Part shown: positions 8,601-16,459 of the stretch, piece after piece
Numbering within the stretch: the stretch's first letter is position 1
How the letters are laid out: the number at the start of each line of letters is the position of its first letter
DNA from: Candidatus Eiseniibacteriota bacterium
Lineage (GTDB): Bacteria > Eisenbacteria > RBG-16-71-46 > CAIMUX01
Reading direction: 5' to 3'
Assembly (NCBI GenBank): GCA_020633975.1
Contig: JACKCR010000002.1
Span: 1,984,001 to 2,048,000, forward strand
DNA length: 64,000 bases
The notes under the pieces: generated by a model
What the model saw: only the letters and a program-made list of their open reading frames with translations
Databases searched by the model: none
Told to the model about the DNA's origin: nothing
Translations under genes and position numbers: made by a program

Positions 8601-10469
8601 CCAGAACGGCATCCGCCCCGGTTCGCCGGGCGCGGGGAGCACCGTCACCCGGTTGTGGTCGATGTTTTCGATCCGCCAAGACGACGCGCCGAGGACGAAC
8701 ACCTCACCGGGCCGTGATTCGAAGACCATCTCTTCGTCGAGCTCGCCCACGCGGCGACTCCCGGAACCGTCTCCGTCGGCAAGGAAGACACCGAAGAGTC
8801 CGCGGTCCGGGATCGTCCCCCCGTTCACGACCGCGACCCGGCGGGCGCCCTGCCGCGCTTCGATCGTCCCGGAAACACGGTCCCAGGTTATGCGTGGACG
8901 GAGTTCGGCGAACTCGTCGGACGGATAGCGTCCGCTCAGCATGTCGAGGACACCGTCGAACGCGCTGCGAGGAAGGTCTGCGAACGGAGCCGCGCCTCGC
9001 AGGAGGCGGAAGAGCTCCTCGACGTTGCATCGCTTCACCGCGGCCTCCGCGACGATCTGCTGCGCGAGCACGTCGAGCGGATTGCGCGGGTAATGCGTCG
9101 CCTCGACTTCTCCGTCGCGCATCTTCGGCACGACGGCGGCAGAGGCGAGTAGATCGCCCCGGTGCTTGGGGAAGACGACGCCTCTCGACACCGCGCCGAC
9201 GTGGTGCCCAGCGCGTCCGACCCGCTGGATTCCCGACGCTACGGACGGCGGTGCTTCGATCTGGATGACGAGGTCGACCGCGCCCATGTCGATCCCCAGC
9301 TCGAGCGACGATGTCGCCACGATGGCAGGAAGCTCTCCCCGCTTGAGGAGATCCTCCACCCGCATCCGCTTCTCCTTCGAGAGCGATCCGTGATGGGCGA
9401 GCGCGATCTCCTCTTCCGCCTCGTCGTTGAGTGCGCCCGCGAGGCGTTCGGCCAAACGACGGCTGTTCACGAACACCATCGTGCTCCGGTGCGCACGGAT
9501 CAGCTCGACCAGACGCGGATGGATCGACGGCCAGATGCTCTTGACCGGTGGACGCTGCGACGCAGGACCGGACGGAACCTCGTCCGACGGGTCCCCGAGA
9601 CGGGTCATGTCTTCGACCGGAACCTCGACGACCAGCTCCAGCGCGCGCTTCCGCCCCGCGTCCACGATCTCGACCGGGCGTGGCTCGAACCGGCCGTCCT
9701 CGCCTTCGCCCACGACGCCCCCGCCGAGAAGGCGTGCGACCTCGTCGAGCGGGCGCTGCGTCGCGGAGAGACCGATCCGCTGGAGCGGAGCCGGCGCGGA
9801 CCTCGCAAGCGGTGCTCCGCTACGAGCCGGCAACTTCGCTCCCTCCGACATGCCCGTTGCCGGCGTAGGCGCGTCCTCCCGCGCGGACCCGTTCCGGAGC
9901 GCCTCCAGACGCTCGAGCGAAAGAAACAGATGCGCGCCCCGCTTCGTCGCGACGAGCGAGTGGATCTCGTCGACGATCACCGTCTCGACGGAGCGCAACG
10001 TTTCCCGCGCCTGGGACGTCAGGAGTAGGTAGAGCGACTCCGGTGTGGTGATGAGGATGTCCGGCGGCCGCCGGACCATGCGCGCGCGGTCGGACTGGGG
10101 TGTGTCGCCGGTTCGGATCCCGACTTCGAGTTCGCGGATCGTTTCTCCGGCACGCTCCGCCTCGGCCCGGATCCCGGCGATCGGCGCGCGCAGGTTCCGC
10201 TCGACGTCGACCCCGAGCGCTTTGAGCGGTGAGATATAGAGGACACGGCAGCGCGTCCGCTGCGGCGGCTCCGGGGAGACCATGAGTTGGTTCAGCGCAA
10301 AGAGGAACGCGGCGAGCGTCTTTCCGGAACCCGTCGGAGCGAGGAGGAGCGTCGACTTCCCCGACGCGATTTCGGGCCATGCCCGATCCTGGGCCGTGGT
10401 GGGGCTGTCGAAGGTCCGCTCGAACCAACGTCGGACGGCGGGATGGGCGAACTCGAGCGACGAACTCAT
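5676..10469 (-). CDS. lhr: Large Lhr-type superfamily 2 ATP-dependent helicase
   Basis: 1597 residues, near the usual 1500 of bacterial Lhr. Walker A is APTGSGKT (44-51), motif II is VDEIHS, motif III LSATQ, and motif VI QRVGRAGH. A winged-helix and Lhr-specific C-terminal region follow. Lhr is a 3'-to-5' DNA translocase/RNA:DNA helicase linked to DNA damage response. Between about residues 970 and 1006 there is an in-frame near-repeat (GGELLADEKPVN and variants, 36-bp unit, bases about 7460-7570) not expected in the family; its position between core and C-terminal domains suggests a tolerated linker. Transcribed with nei (overlap). Divergent from the DUF5916 gene with a 335-bp spacer. Confidence 0.95.
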   Translation of the reverse strand: MSSSLEFAHPAVRRWFERTFDSPTTAQDRAWPEIASGKSTLLLAPTGSGKTLAAFLFALNQLMVSPEPPQRTRCRVLYISPLKALGVDVERNLRAPIAGIRAEAERAGETIRELEVGIRTGDTPQSDRARMVRRPPDILITTPESLYLLLTSQARETLRSVETVIVDEIHSLVATKRGAHLFLSLERLEALRNGSAREDAPTPATGMSEGAKLPARSGAPLARSAPAPLQRIGLSATQRPLDEVARLLGGGVVGEGEDGRFEPRPVEIVDAGRKRALELVVEVPVEDMTRLGDPSDEVPSGPASQRPPVKSIWPSIHPRLVELIRAHRSTMVFVNSRRLAERLAGALNDEAEEEIALAHHGSLSKEKRMRVEDLLKRGELPAIVATSSLELGIDMGAVDLVIQIEAPPSVASGIQRVGRAGHHVGAVSRGVVFPKHRGDLLASAAVVPKMRDGEVEATHYPRNPLDVLAQQIVAEAAVKRCNVEELFRLLRGAAPFADLPRSAFDGVLDMLSGRYPSDEFAELRPRITWDRVSGTIEARQGARRVAVVNGGTIPDRGLFGVFLADGDGSGSRRVGELDEEMVFESRPGEVFVLGASSWRIENIDHNRVTVLPAPGEPGRMPFWKGDRIGRAPEFGRAIGSLAREIGRAEEPQAIERLRKHHGLEESAARNLVAYVRDQYEATGVVPSEETIVVERFVDEVGDWRVCILSPYGSRVHAPWSTAILSRLADEQGLEVDMMYSDDGMVFRLPESESAPDPAIFFPRADEVESLVVRKLSDTSLFASHFRENAGRALLLPKRNPTTRAPLWAQRKRSADLLKVAARFERFPIILETYRECLRDVFDLPSLTELLRDVAARRIRVATVDTHVPSPFASSLLFTYVGNFVYDSDAPLAERRAQILSLDHAQLRELLGEAELRALLDGEVIWDTEKRLRRLGDDQRIRHADDLHDTLLSIGDLTKEELEVRAVSVGGELPTDEKPVTGGELLADEKPVNGGELLADEKSASAGDLAAPSPTSEWIDALVGARRIALVPIGGEKRYVAAEDLGRLRDALGVVPPPGMPEAFLESVADPLGDLVSRFARTHGPFRAEDVAARFGLGIAAVTGVLHRLRESGRIVEGEFLPGGRGTEWCDASVLRRLKQQSLARLRAEIEPVDPTALGRFLPEWHGLARPLRGFDGLLRVIEQLQGCPLPASDLETEILPARIEDYQPSMLDELCYAGELMWRGIEPIGTHDGRIVLYLTEHYPFLGPVGELGSTAGVVSSSPGAPKHADHGDSAETSRHQESMQSIREYLTSRGAVFFAQMAKDLGGFPQDLADALWLLVWEGVVTNDTLAPLRSFLRQTQGERSSRRNRRDPRARGYRPRTVGPSGTEGRWSLLPRREESDPTETERRTALAEQLLQRHGVLLRESTQAEGLVGGFSLVYPVLKAMEESGRVRRGYFVAGLGATQFALPGADDRLRALREAGASTEPSPYVLAATDPANPYGAALRWPETTGARPGRVAGAQVVLHEGRLLAYIGRTERSLLTFLPEVEPERSAAARVLAATLSGLPAKGRNRALTVTKIDGEDPAKSFLAQFLEEEGFRSTYKGLYRRKGSLDA
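7460..7570 (-). repeat. In-frame 36-bp tandem repeat within lhr
   Basis: About three diverged copies of a unit reading GGELLADEKPV(T/N/S) in the protein; cttctcgtcggca recurs on the plus strand. Confidence 0.85.
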
Positions 10470-10804
10470 GGACGATGGCCTGCTGGCGGACGTGGGTCCA
10501 AGACAGGGCGTGGGCGTGGAGCACGACCACCGACCCGAAAGCCCTTCCGGTCCCGCGGAACCTGGAATGCCGAGAGCGATTCTGCGAATTGGAGCGCGAG
10601 TCTAGAGGATCGAACACGCGTCGGTCCAACCGTGATTGGGCGCCCGTCTTGGCGAATCCCAACCCCGGATTGGAGTCGCTTGCGACGCATCCCATCCCCC
10701 GACTCGGCCGCCGAGACTTTTTTGCCGATCGGTTCAAACGCTCCCCGGTGTCTCCCCGTCTGAAGAGTTGCACCCGTTTCCCTAGCGATCAGGAAGGACT
10801 CCCC
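10470..10804. other. Divergent intergenic region lhr / DUF5916
   Basis: 335 bp without a gene. It must hold the promoters of lhr (leftward) and the DUF5916 gene (rightward); no clear -35/-10 pair was recognised. AGGAAGGA at 10791-10798 is the ribosome site of the rightward gene. Confidence 0.5.
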
Positions 10805-13588
10805 ATGCCCACGCGACGCCTCCCGTCTGACACTCGACTCGAGACGCCTGCCCGTAGGTTCACACGACCGCTCCTCCTCTTGGCCAGCGTCCCCTTCCTG
10901 GCCGGACTCGGCGCTGTCCTCGTCTCGGCATTGGCTCCCGCCTCGGGGATCCCGATCCTGGGAGGTACTCTGGAGCGCGTGCTCGGATCGCCCCTCCTCG
11001 GCGCTGTCGCGTCGGAAGCGCGCCCAGTCCTGGCCCCCCTCCTCGAGGTCTTCGTCACCGACGCGCAGGCACAGGAGTACTCGACGCGGAGCTATCAGAC
11101 CCGGCGGATCGAGGGCGCCCCACCGGTGCTCGACGGACGGGTCGACGACGATGTCTGGAACTTGGTCGAATGGGCCGGCGAGTTCCGGGAGCACAGCCCG
11201 AACCGCGGCGAGGATCCGTCCCAGCAGACCGCGTTCAAGATCCTCTACGACGACAACGCGCTCTACGTCGCCTACCGGGCCTTCGACGATCACCCCGAGG
11301 AGATCAGCAGCCAAACGACACGGCGCGACTGGTTCCCCGGGGACTGGGTCGAGATCAACATCGACAGCCGATTCGACCAGCGAACCGCGTTCTCCTTCAC
11401 GTCGAGCGTGTCCGGAGTGCGCGGGGACGAGTTCATATCCCAGGACGGCGACAACTGGGATGGCGACTGGGACCCGATCTGGACCCTCCGCACTGCAATC
11501 GACGACCGCGGCTGGACCGCGGAAGTCGAGATTCCGCTCAGCCAGCTCCGGTTCTCGGATCAGGACGAGCAGGTGTGGGGAATCCAGGTCACGAGACGCG
11601 TCTTTCGGGAAGAAGAGCGATCCTGCTGGCAGCCGATCCCTCTCGACACTCCCGGCTGGGTCAGTCGCTTCGGGGAGCTCCACGGCATCCGCGGCCTCCG
11701 TCCGGAGCGGCAGGTGGAGATCCTCCCGTATGCAGTCACGCGCGCGGAACGGTTCCCGCGCGTGAAGGACGATCCGTTCGCGACCGGCAGCGATGAGAGT
11801 CTCGCGCTCGGCGTCGACGGAAAGCTCGGCGTCCTCGGCAATCTCACGTTGGACTTCACGATCAACCCGGACTTCGGCCAAGTCGAAGCCGATCCTTCGG
11901 AAGTCAACCTCTCCGCCTTCGAGACGTTCTTCTCCGAGAAGCGCCCGTTCTTCATCGAAGGCAGCGACATCCTCGAGTATCGGCTCGCTCCCGCTGTCAC
12001 CGGCGGCAGCTTCACGCAGGACCGTCTCTTCTACTCGCGCCGGATCGGGCGCGCGCCGCGGTACTTTCCCGGAGATGACGGGGCGCATGTCGACATGCCC
12101 GAGAACTCGAGCATCATCGGAGCGGCCAAGCTCACTGGAAAGACGAAGAGCGGGCTGTCCGTGGGCGTGCTCGAGAGCGTCACCGCCCGCGAACGAGCCG
12201 ACGTCGAGCAGAGCGGCGTTCGGAGCCAGGAAACCGTCGAGCCGACGACGAACTTCTTCGTCGGACGCGTTCGGCAGGATCTCCGCAATGGACAGACCGT
12301 GATGGGAGCGATGGTGACCGCGGTCAACCGGAACATCCAGGACGAGCCCCTGGCCTTCCTCCACGACGCTGCGTACTCCGGTGGAGTCGACTTCCTCCAC
12401 ATGGTGGCGGATCGCCGCTACTACGTCGAAGGCAACGTCTCGTTCAGCCGAGTGGAAGGAGATCCCGTCTCGATCCGCCTCGACCAGCTCTCCTCCGCCC
12501 GCTACTACCAGCGTCCCGACGCCAGCTACGTCGACTTCGACTCCACCCGTACCTCCCTCTCCGGGACCGCCGGCTCCGTCCGGGTCGGGAAGAGCGGCGG
12601 CGGCATCACCCGCTTCCAGACTGGCGTCGCATGGCGCTCTCCCGGATTCGAGACGAACGATATGGGCTTCCTTCGCCGCGCAGACGAGATCAACCAGTTC
12701 ACCTGGGGCGCCCTTTCGTTCAACCAGCCGTTCAGCATCTTCAACCGTATCCAATGGAACGCGAACCAGTGGACGAACTACGACTACGGCGGAACGAACA
12801 CGTCGAACGCCGTGAACACGAACTTCAACCTCAACTTCCGGAACAACTGGAGCACCGGCGCGGGCATGACCAGAAACTTCGACTACGTCTCCAACACCGC
12901 GCTCCGCGGCGGCCCGTCGTCGAAGTGGCCGGGCTCTTGGGAGCGGAGCTTCTGGGTCAACTCGGACAGCCGGAAGCCAGTCTCCTACGGGTTCGGCGGA
13001 GGACGCACGACCGCCGATGAGAACAGCGCGAAGGACACGAACTACTGGGTAGATGTCAACTGGCGGCCCAACGGCCAGATGCGCCTCTCTCTCAGCCCTT
13101 CCTACTCGACCTACGACACCGATCTGCAATACGTCACGACCCGAAACCGGGACTCGGCCGACCCCGGCTACATGTTCGCCGCGCTCGACCAGGAAACCGC
13201 CGCGTGTACCTTCCGGCTCGACTACGCGATCGCTCCGGACCTGACGGTGCAGCTCTACGGCCAGCCTTTCCTCGCCACCGGGCGCTACCACGACTTCAAG
13301 CAGGTCACGGACCCGAAGGCCGATCGTTACGAAGACCGGTTCGTCTCGATCTCGGACGAAGAGGCCGACGGGCTCGACCGGAGCTTCAACTTCCGGGACT
13401 TCAACTCGAACGTGGTCGTGAGGTGGGAGTTCCAACCTGGATCACTTCTCTACCTCGTCTGGAACCAGAGCCGACAAGGTTCCGGCGACGACCCCACGCT
13501 CTCGGTCGGCGACGATGTCGATGGCCTGTTCAACGTCCAGCCCCACGACATCTTCCTGATCAAGGTGAGCCGCTGGTTCTCCCTCTGA
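10805..13588 (+). CDS. Outer-membrane DUF5916 protein with N-terminal CBM9-like domain
   Basis: 927 residues; ATG 10805 is placed by AGGAAGGA seven bases upstream. A long basic N-terminus and a hydrophobic segment (FTRPLLLLASVPFLAGLGAV) form the signal. From about residue 95 (APPVLDGRVDDDVWNL...DNALYVAYRAFDD...WVEINIDSR) it is the CBM9-like domain that precedes DUF5916. Then comes the family core FTINPDFGQVEADPS...FFSEKRPFFIEGSDI. The rest alternates like an outer-membrane beta-barrel and ends in aromatic WFSL. Family function is uncertain; members are predicted surface or outer-membrane proteins. Single-gene unit followed by a strong GC hairpin. Confidence 0.88.
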   Translation: MPTRRLPSDTRLETPARRFTRPLLLLASVPFLAGLGAVLVSALAPASGIPILGGTLERVLGSPLLGAVASEARPVLAPLLEVFVTDAQAQEYSTRSYQTRRIEGAPPVLDGRVDDDVWNLVEWAGEFREHSPNRGEDPSQQTAFKILYDDNALYVAYRAFDDHPEEISSQTTRRDWFPGDWVEINIDSRFDQRTAFSFTSSVSGVRGDEFISQDGDNWDGDWDPIWTLRTAIDDRGWTAEVEIPLSQLRFSDQDEQVWGIQVTRRVFREEERSCWQPIPLDTPGWVSRFGELHGIRGLRPERQVEILPYAVTRAERFPRVKDDPFATGSDESLALGVDGKLGVLGNLTLDFTINPDFGQVEADPSEVNLSAFETFFSEKRPFFIEGSDILEYRLAPAVTGGSFTQDRLFYSRRIGRAPRYFPGDDGAHVDMPENSSIIGAAKLTGKTKSGLSVGVLESVTARERADVEQSGVRSQETVEPTTNFFVGRVRQDLRNGQTVMGAMVTAVNRNIQDEPLAFLHDAAYSGGVDFLHMVADRRYYVEGNVSFSRVEGDPVSIRLDQLSSARYYQRPDASYVDFDSTRTSLSGTAGSVRVGKSGGGITRFQTGVAWRSPGFETNDMGFLRRADEINQFTWGALSFNQPFSIFNRIQWNANQWTNYDYGGTNTSNAVNTNFNLNFRNNWSTGAGMTRNFDYVSNTALRGGPSSKWPGSWERSFWVNSDSRKPVSYGFGGGRTTADENSAKDTNYWVDVNWRPNGQMRLSLSPSYSTYDTDLQYVTTRNRDSADPGYMFAALDQETAACTFRLDYAIAPDLTVQLYGQPFLATGRYHDFKQVTDPKADRYEDRFVSISDEEADGLDRSFNFRDFNSNVVVRWEFQPGSLLYLVWNQSRQGSGDDPTLSVGDDVDGLFNVQPHDIFLIKVSRWFSL

Positions 13589-13617
13589 GCCGGACACCCC
13601 GCATCGTCGCTTGGTGA

Positions 13618-13640
13618 GGCCGCCCCGGCTTGGGGCGGCC
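13618..13640 (+). terminator. GC-rich hairpin after DUF5916 gene
   Basis: Perfect 9-bp arms GGCCGCCCC (13618-13626) and GGGGCGGCC (13632-13640) with loop GGCTT, 30 bp after the stop. No T-run, so termination strength is uncertain. Confidence 0.6.
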
Positions 13641-13818
13641 CACGACTCGAAGGGCGATTCGCCGGCGATGCCCTCCTCGAGGAATGCCGCTCATTCTCTG
13701 CATCCAACTCGACTCCTCACACGAACCCCCTTCCACGGCTCGGATAAACACGGGATCCCGCGGCAACGGGTCCCCGGAGCTACCGTCAGCGGCTCTCCCT
13801 GACGGTCCAGGAGGTCCG

Positions 13819-16215
13819 ATGTCCAGGAGGAGTTTGTCTCCGAGCCGCCCGACGGGTTCGATCCTCGGCCAGATCATGTGTGGCCTGATTCTGCGCGGTC
13901 TGATTCCGCGCGGCCAGATCACGTTCGGCGTGATTCCACGCGGTCTGATCACGTGCATCCTCGTTCTTTGCTCTAGCCAGGCCCGAGCCGACGGGGATTC
14001 GTCCGCGTTCCGGAAGGTCGACTTCGATCCGTCCTTCGGACCCTGTCTCTTCTCGGAGATTCAGGCCCTCCGGGACGACTTCGCGCCCGAAGTCCGGTTC
14101 CGCGGGCCGAGCCCTCTCGACGGCGGCGGCGTTCTCGGGCCCTGCGCGTTCTTCCTCGTTACGGGAATCACTCCGCCCAACGTCCTCGGATTCAACGAGA
14201 CGGCTCAGTATCAGAACGGCGGCACCCCCCGAGATCCCGAGACGATCCTGTTCGACCCACCGACGAACTTCGTCCAGGTCAAAGTGGGGGCGTTCATCGA
14301 GGTCGGATACCCCGTCACGCTCACCGCGTACGACGCGAACGGCGCGATCGTCGGCACAGACACCACCGCCCTCGATCCATTCACCCAGACCCTCGTCGTG
14401 GAAGGCGGTGGGATCCGTCGAGCCGTACTCTCCGCGCCAGGTGCGCGCTACATCGCAGACGACTTCCGCTACGGCGACTCCGCAGGCAACGACCTCCAGG
14501 TCGACGCGCCCGAACTCAGGATCACGGTTCCAGTCGGATCGGAGACGACGCGAGACATCCTCCTCACCAACGGCTCGGCGCACGACATGGAGCTGTTCGT
14601 CTGGCCAAGGCAGATCGAGGAGGCGACCCAGTCCGAGCGCGAGTCGGAAGTCGGCTCGGGAACAGGATCGGGAAGCCGTGATTCCGCGCTCGCGTCGGCG
14701 CGCGGGGCCGGGAACGACGGGCCGGTCAGCGCGCTCAAGCCCTGGTTCCGGGCCAGGCAACTCGAAACGCTACCCGGCCGGATCGACCTCGGCCCGGGAT
14801 CAGCCGGGAACCTGCAGACGCTCGCGCGCGACCCGCTCCCGGAACGCGACGTCCCGATGATCGGTCGCTACGACCGCTACCTGGGACGGAACGCGGATCC
14901 TGCCGCTCCGAAGGTCCTGGTCTTCACCGAGCCCGATCCGATCTCCTACGTCCCGGAGACGGACCTCGACCAGGCCCTTCGGAGCTTGGACCTCCCCTAC
15001 TCCGTCATCTACGGCGGCGCATACAACCTCTACACCGAACTGCTCGTCGACGAAGGTCCGTGGGATCTCGTCATCTTCGATCATCAGTTCGCGAACTTCT
15101 ACGAACCCGACTACGCCATCTACGACCGGCTGCTCGAGTACGTCCAGTCCGGCGGCCGACTCATCATGAGCAGCTGGCTCGCGGGCGAACGTCCCGACCA
15201 TCCTCTCTGGGAGGCCCTCGGTTTCCGGTTCGGCGAGTCGTTCATCGATCCCCAGCCGGTCTACTGGACAGACGACGAGCCTCGCTTCGAGACCGCTCCG
15301 AACGACGTCCCCGACTTCTCGACCCTCGGCGACTACTACGTCATCGATGGACACCAGATCGAACGGCTGGAAGGCGCTATCACGCTCGCGCGGTACTCGG
15401 GAAGTACACTCGCCGGCAGTGGTCCAGGCGTGGGAAGCGAGACGGGAGTGGGAAGCAAGACAGGCGTGGGAAGCGAGGCGGGCGTTGGCAGCGAGACGGG
15501 CGCTGGCGACGACACCGACAACAGCGCAGCGATCGTTCTCGCGAATGACGGACGGACGATCTTCCGCGCATTCAACGACGGATCCAACGCCTCTGACCTC
15601 GATGGAGACGGGCTCTTCGACACCTACGAACTCTGGCGGAACCTGCTCGTACAGATGGTCGGCGAGCGTCGCCCCTGGTTCGGATTCACAGAGGAACTCG
15701 ACCTCTCCGCGGGCGCGAGCGGTGCCGTGAGCGTGTCCGTAGACGCGACCGACCTCACTCCCGGCACCTACACCGTCGATCTCGAAGTCTGGACCAACGA
15801 ATCGGCCTTCCGGACCTACCCAGTGCGCGTTCTGATCGACGTGGTTCCGGAGACGGCGTCGGCAGAGCCCACCTCGGGCACCTCGACGATTCCGGCATCG
15901 GCTGGGTTCGTCGTCTCCCCGAATCCGGCCTCTGGGCCGACGAACATCCAACTACGAGGGCTGACCTCTGAGACCGGACTCGTCGGCTCGCTCGGAAGCG
16001 TTCTCACCGCAGGTGGCTTCGAGATCGAAGTCCTCGACGTGTCCGGTCGCCGCGTCCGAACCCTGCGCGGAGTCCAGCAAGACGGATCGGGGTCGGTATC
16101 CTGGCCATTCGATGGACGCGCAGACTCGGGTGAATTGCTGAGTTCCGGCGTCTATTGGCTGTCCGCGCGCACCGAGAACGGAACGGTACGCGGCGAGCTG
16201 CAAATACTGAGGTAG
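13819..16215 (+). CDS. Secreted protein with GATase1-like domain and C-terminal FlgD/type IX-like sorting domain
   Basis: 798 residues. ATG 13819 follows AGGAGG at a 5-base spacing. The signal peptide is peculiar: it is built from near-repeats (GLILRGLIPRG, then GVIPRGLI) and ends SSQARA. Residues about 366-530 (KVLVFTEPDP... WDLVIFDHQFANF... SGGRLIMSSW) look like a class I glutamine-amidotransferase/ThuA-like Rossmann domain without an obvious catalytic Cys. About 535-560 is a GVGSETG tandem repeat (18-bp unit), followed by a Ca-binding-like DLDGDGLFDTYE. The C-terminus (about 694-798: VSGRRVRTL...SSGVYWLSARTENG) is the FlgD-Ig/type IX A-like sorting module. Substrate unknown. Followed by two hairpins, one a good terminator. 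Confidence 0.75.
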   Translation: MSRRSLSPSRPTGSILGQIMCGLILRGLIPRGQITFGVIPRGLITCILVLCSSQARADGDSSAFRKVDFDPSFGPCLFSEIQALRDDFAPEVRFRGPSPLDGGGVLGPCAFFLVTGITPPNVLGFNETAQYQNGGTPRDPETILFDPPTNFVQVKVGAFIEVGYPVTLTAYDANGAIVGTDTTALDPFTQTLVVEGGGIRRAVLSAPGARYIADDFRYGDSAGNDLQVDAPELRITVPVGSETTRDILLTNGSAHDMELFVWPRQIEEATQSERESEVGSGTGSGSRDSALASARGAGNDGPVSALKPWFRARQLETLPGRIDLGPGSAGNLQTLARDPLPERDVPMIGRYDRYLGRNADPAAPKVLVFTEPDPISYVPETDLDQALRSLDLPYSVIYGGAYNLYTELLVDEGPWDLVIFDHQFANFYEPDYAIYDRLLEYVQSGGRLIMSSWLAGERPDHPLWEALGFRFGESFIDPQPVYWTDDEPRFETAPNDVPDFSTLGDYYVIDGHQIERLEGAITLARYSGSTLAGSGPGVGSETGVGSKTGVGSEAGVGSETGAGDDTDNSAAIVLANDGRTIFRAFNDGSNASDLDGDGLFDTYELWRNLLVQMVGERRPWFGFTEELDLSAGASGAVSVSVDATDLTPGTYTVDLEVWTNESAFRTYPVRVLIDVVPETASAEPTSGTSTIPASAGFVVSPNPASGPTNIQLRGLTSETGLVGSLGSVLTAGGFEIEVLDVSGRRVRTLRGVQQDGSGSVSWPFDGRADSGELLSSGVYWLSARTENGTVRGELQILR
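15423..15510 (+). repeat. 18-bp in-frame tandem repeat (GVGSET)
   Basis: About five diverged copies of ggcgtgggaagcgagacg giving GVGSETG/GVGSKTG/GVGSEAG in the protein. Confidence 0.85.
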
Positions 16216-16229
16216 CGAGACGATGACCC

Positions 16230-16267
16230 GCAGCGGAACGCCCAGGGTACCCTGGACGTTCCGCTGC
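16230..16267. terminator. Long hairpin downstream of the sorting-domain gene
   Basis: Perfect 11-bp arms GCAGCGGAACG (16230-16240) and CGTTCCGCTGC (16257-16267). The loop itself contains the palindrome ccagggtaccctgg. No T-run. Confidence 0.5.
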
Positions 16268-16350
16268 CGATTGCCGACCTGGAACGCGGCGCAACCCATC
16301 ATCGTCCCAGACCAACGGCGCCTTGTTCGCTCCGTCGCAATCCCTCCAGT

Positions 16351-16390
16351 GCCGACGCGATGCCCTCCACGGGCTCGCGTCGGCGTTTTC
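16351..16390 (+). terminator. Rho-independent terminator
   Basis: Perfect 10-bp arms GCCGACGCGA (16351-16360) and TCGCGTCGGC (16375-16384), followed directly by GTTTTC. Placed between the 13819 and 16460 genes. Confidence 0.75.
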
Positions 16391-16459
16391 TATGGTAGGG
16401 TCCTTCCATTCCAGTTCTAGTGGGGTGCTGCACAAACCGGCAGATTGCTAGGAGGCGTC

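Noticed and set aside
10466-13435. 989-codon open frame antisense to the DUF5916 gene
   Set aside because: Third-codon-position GC bias creates long antisense frames; no motifs, and the plus strand has clear homology and a ribosome site.
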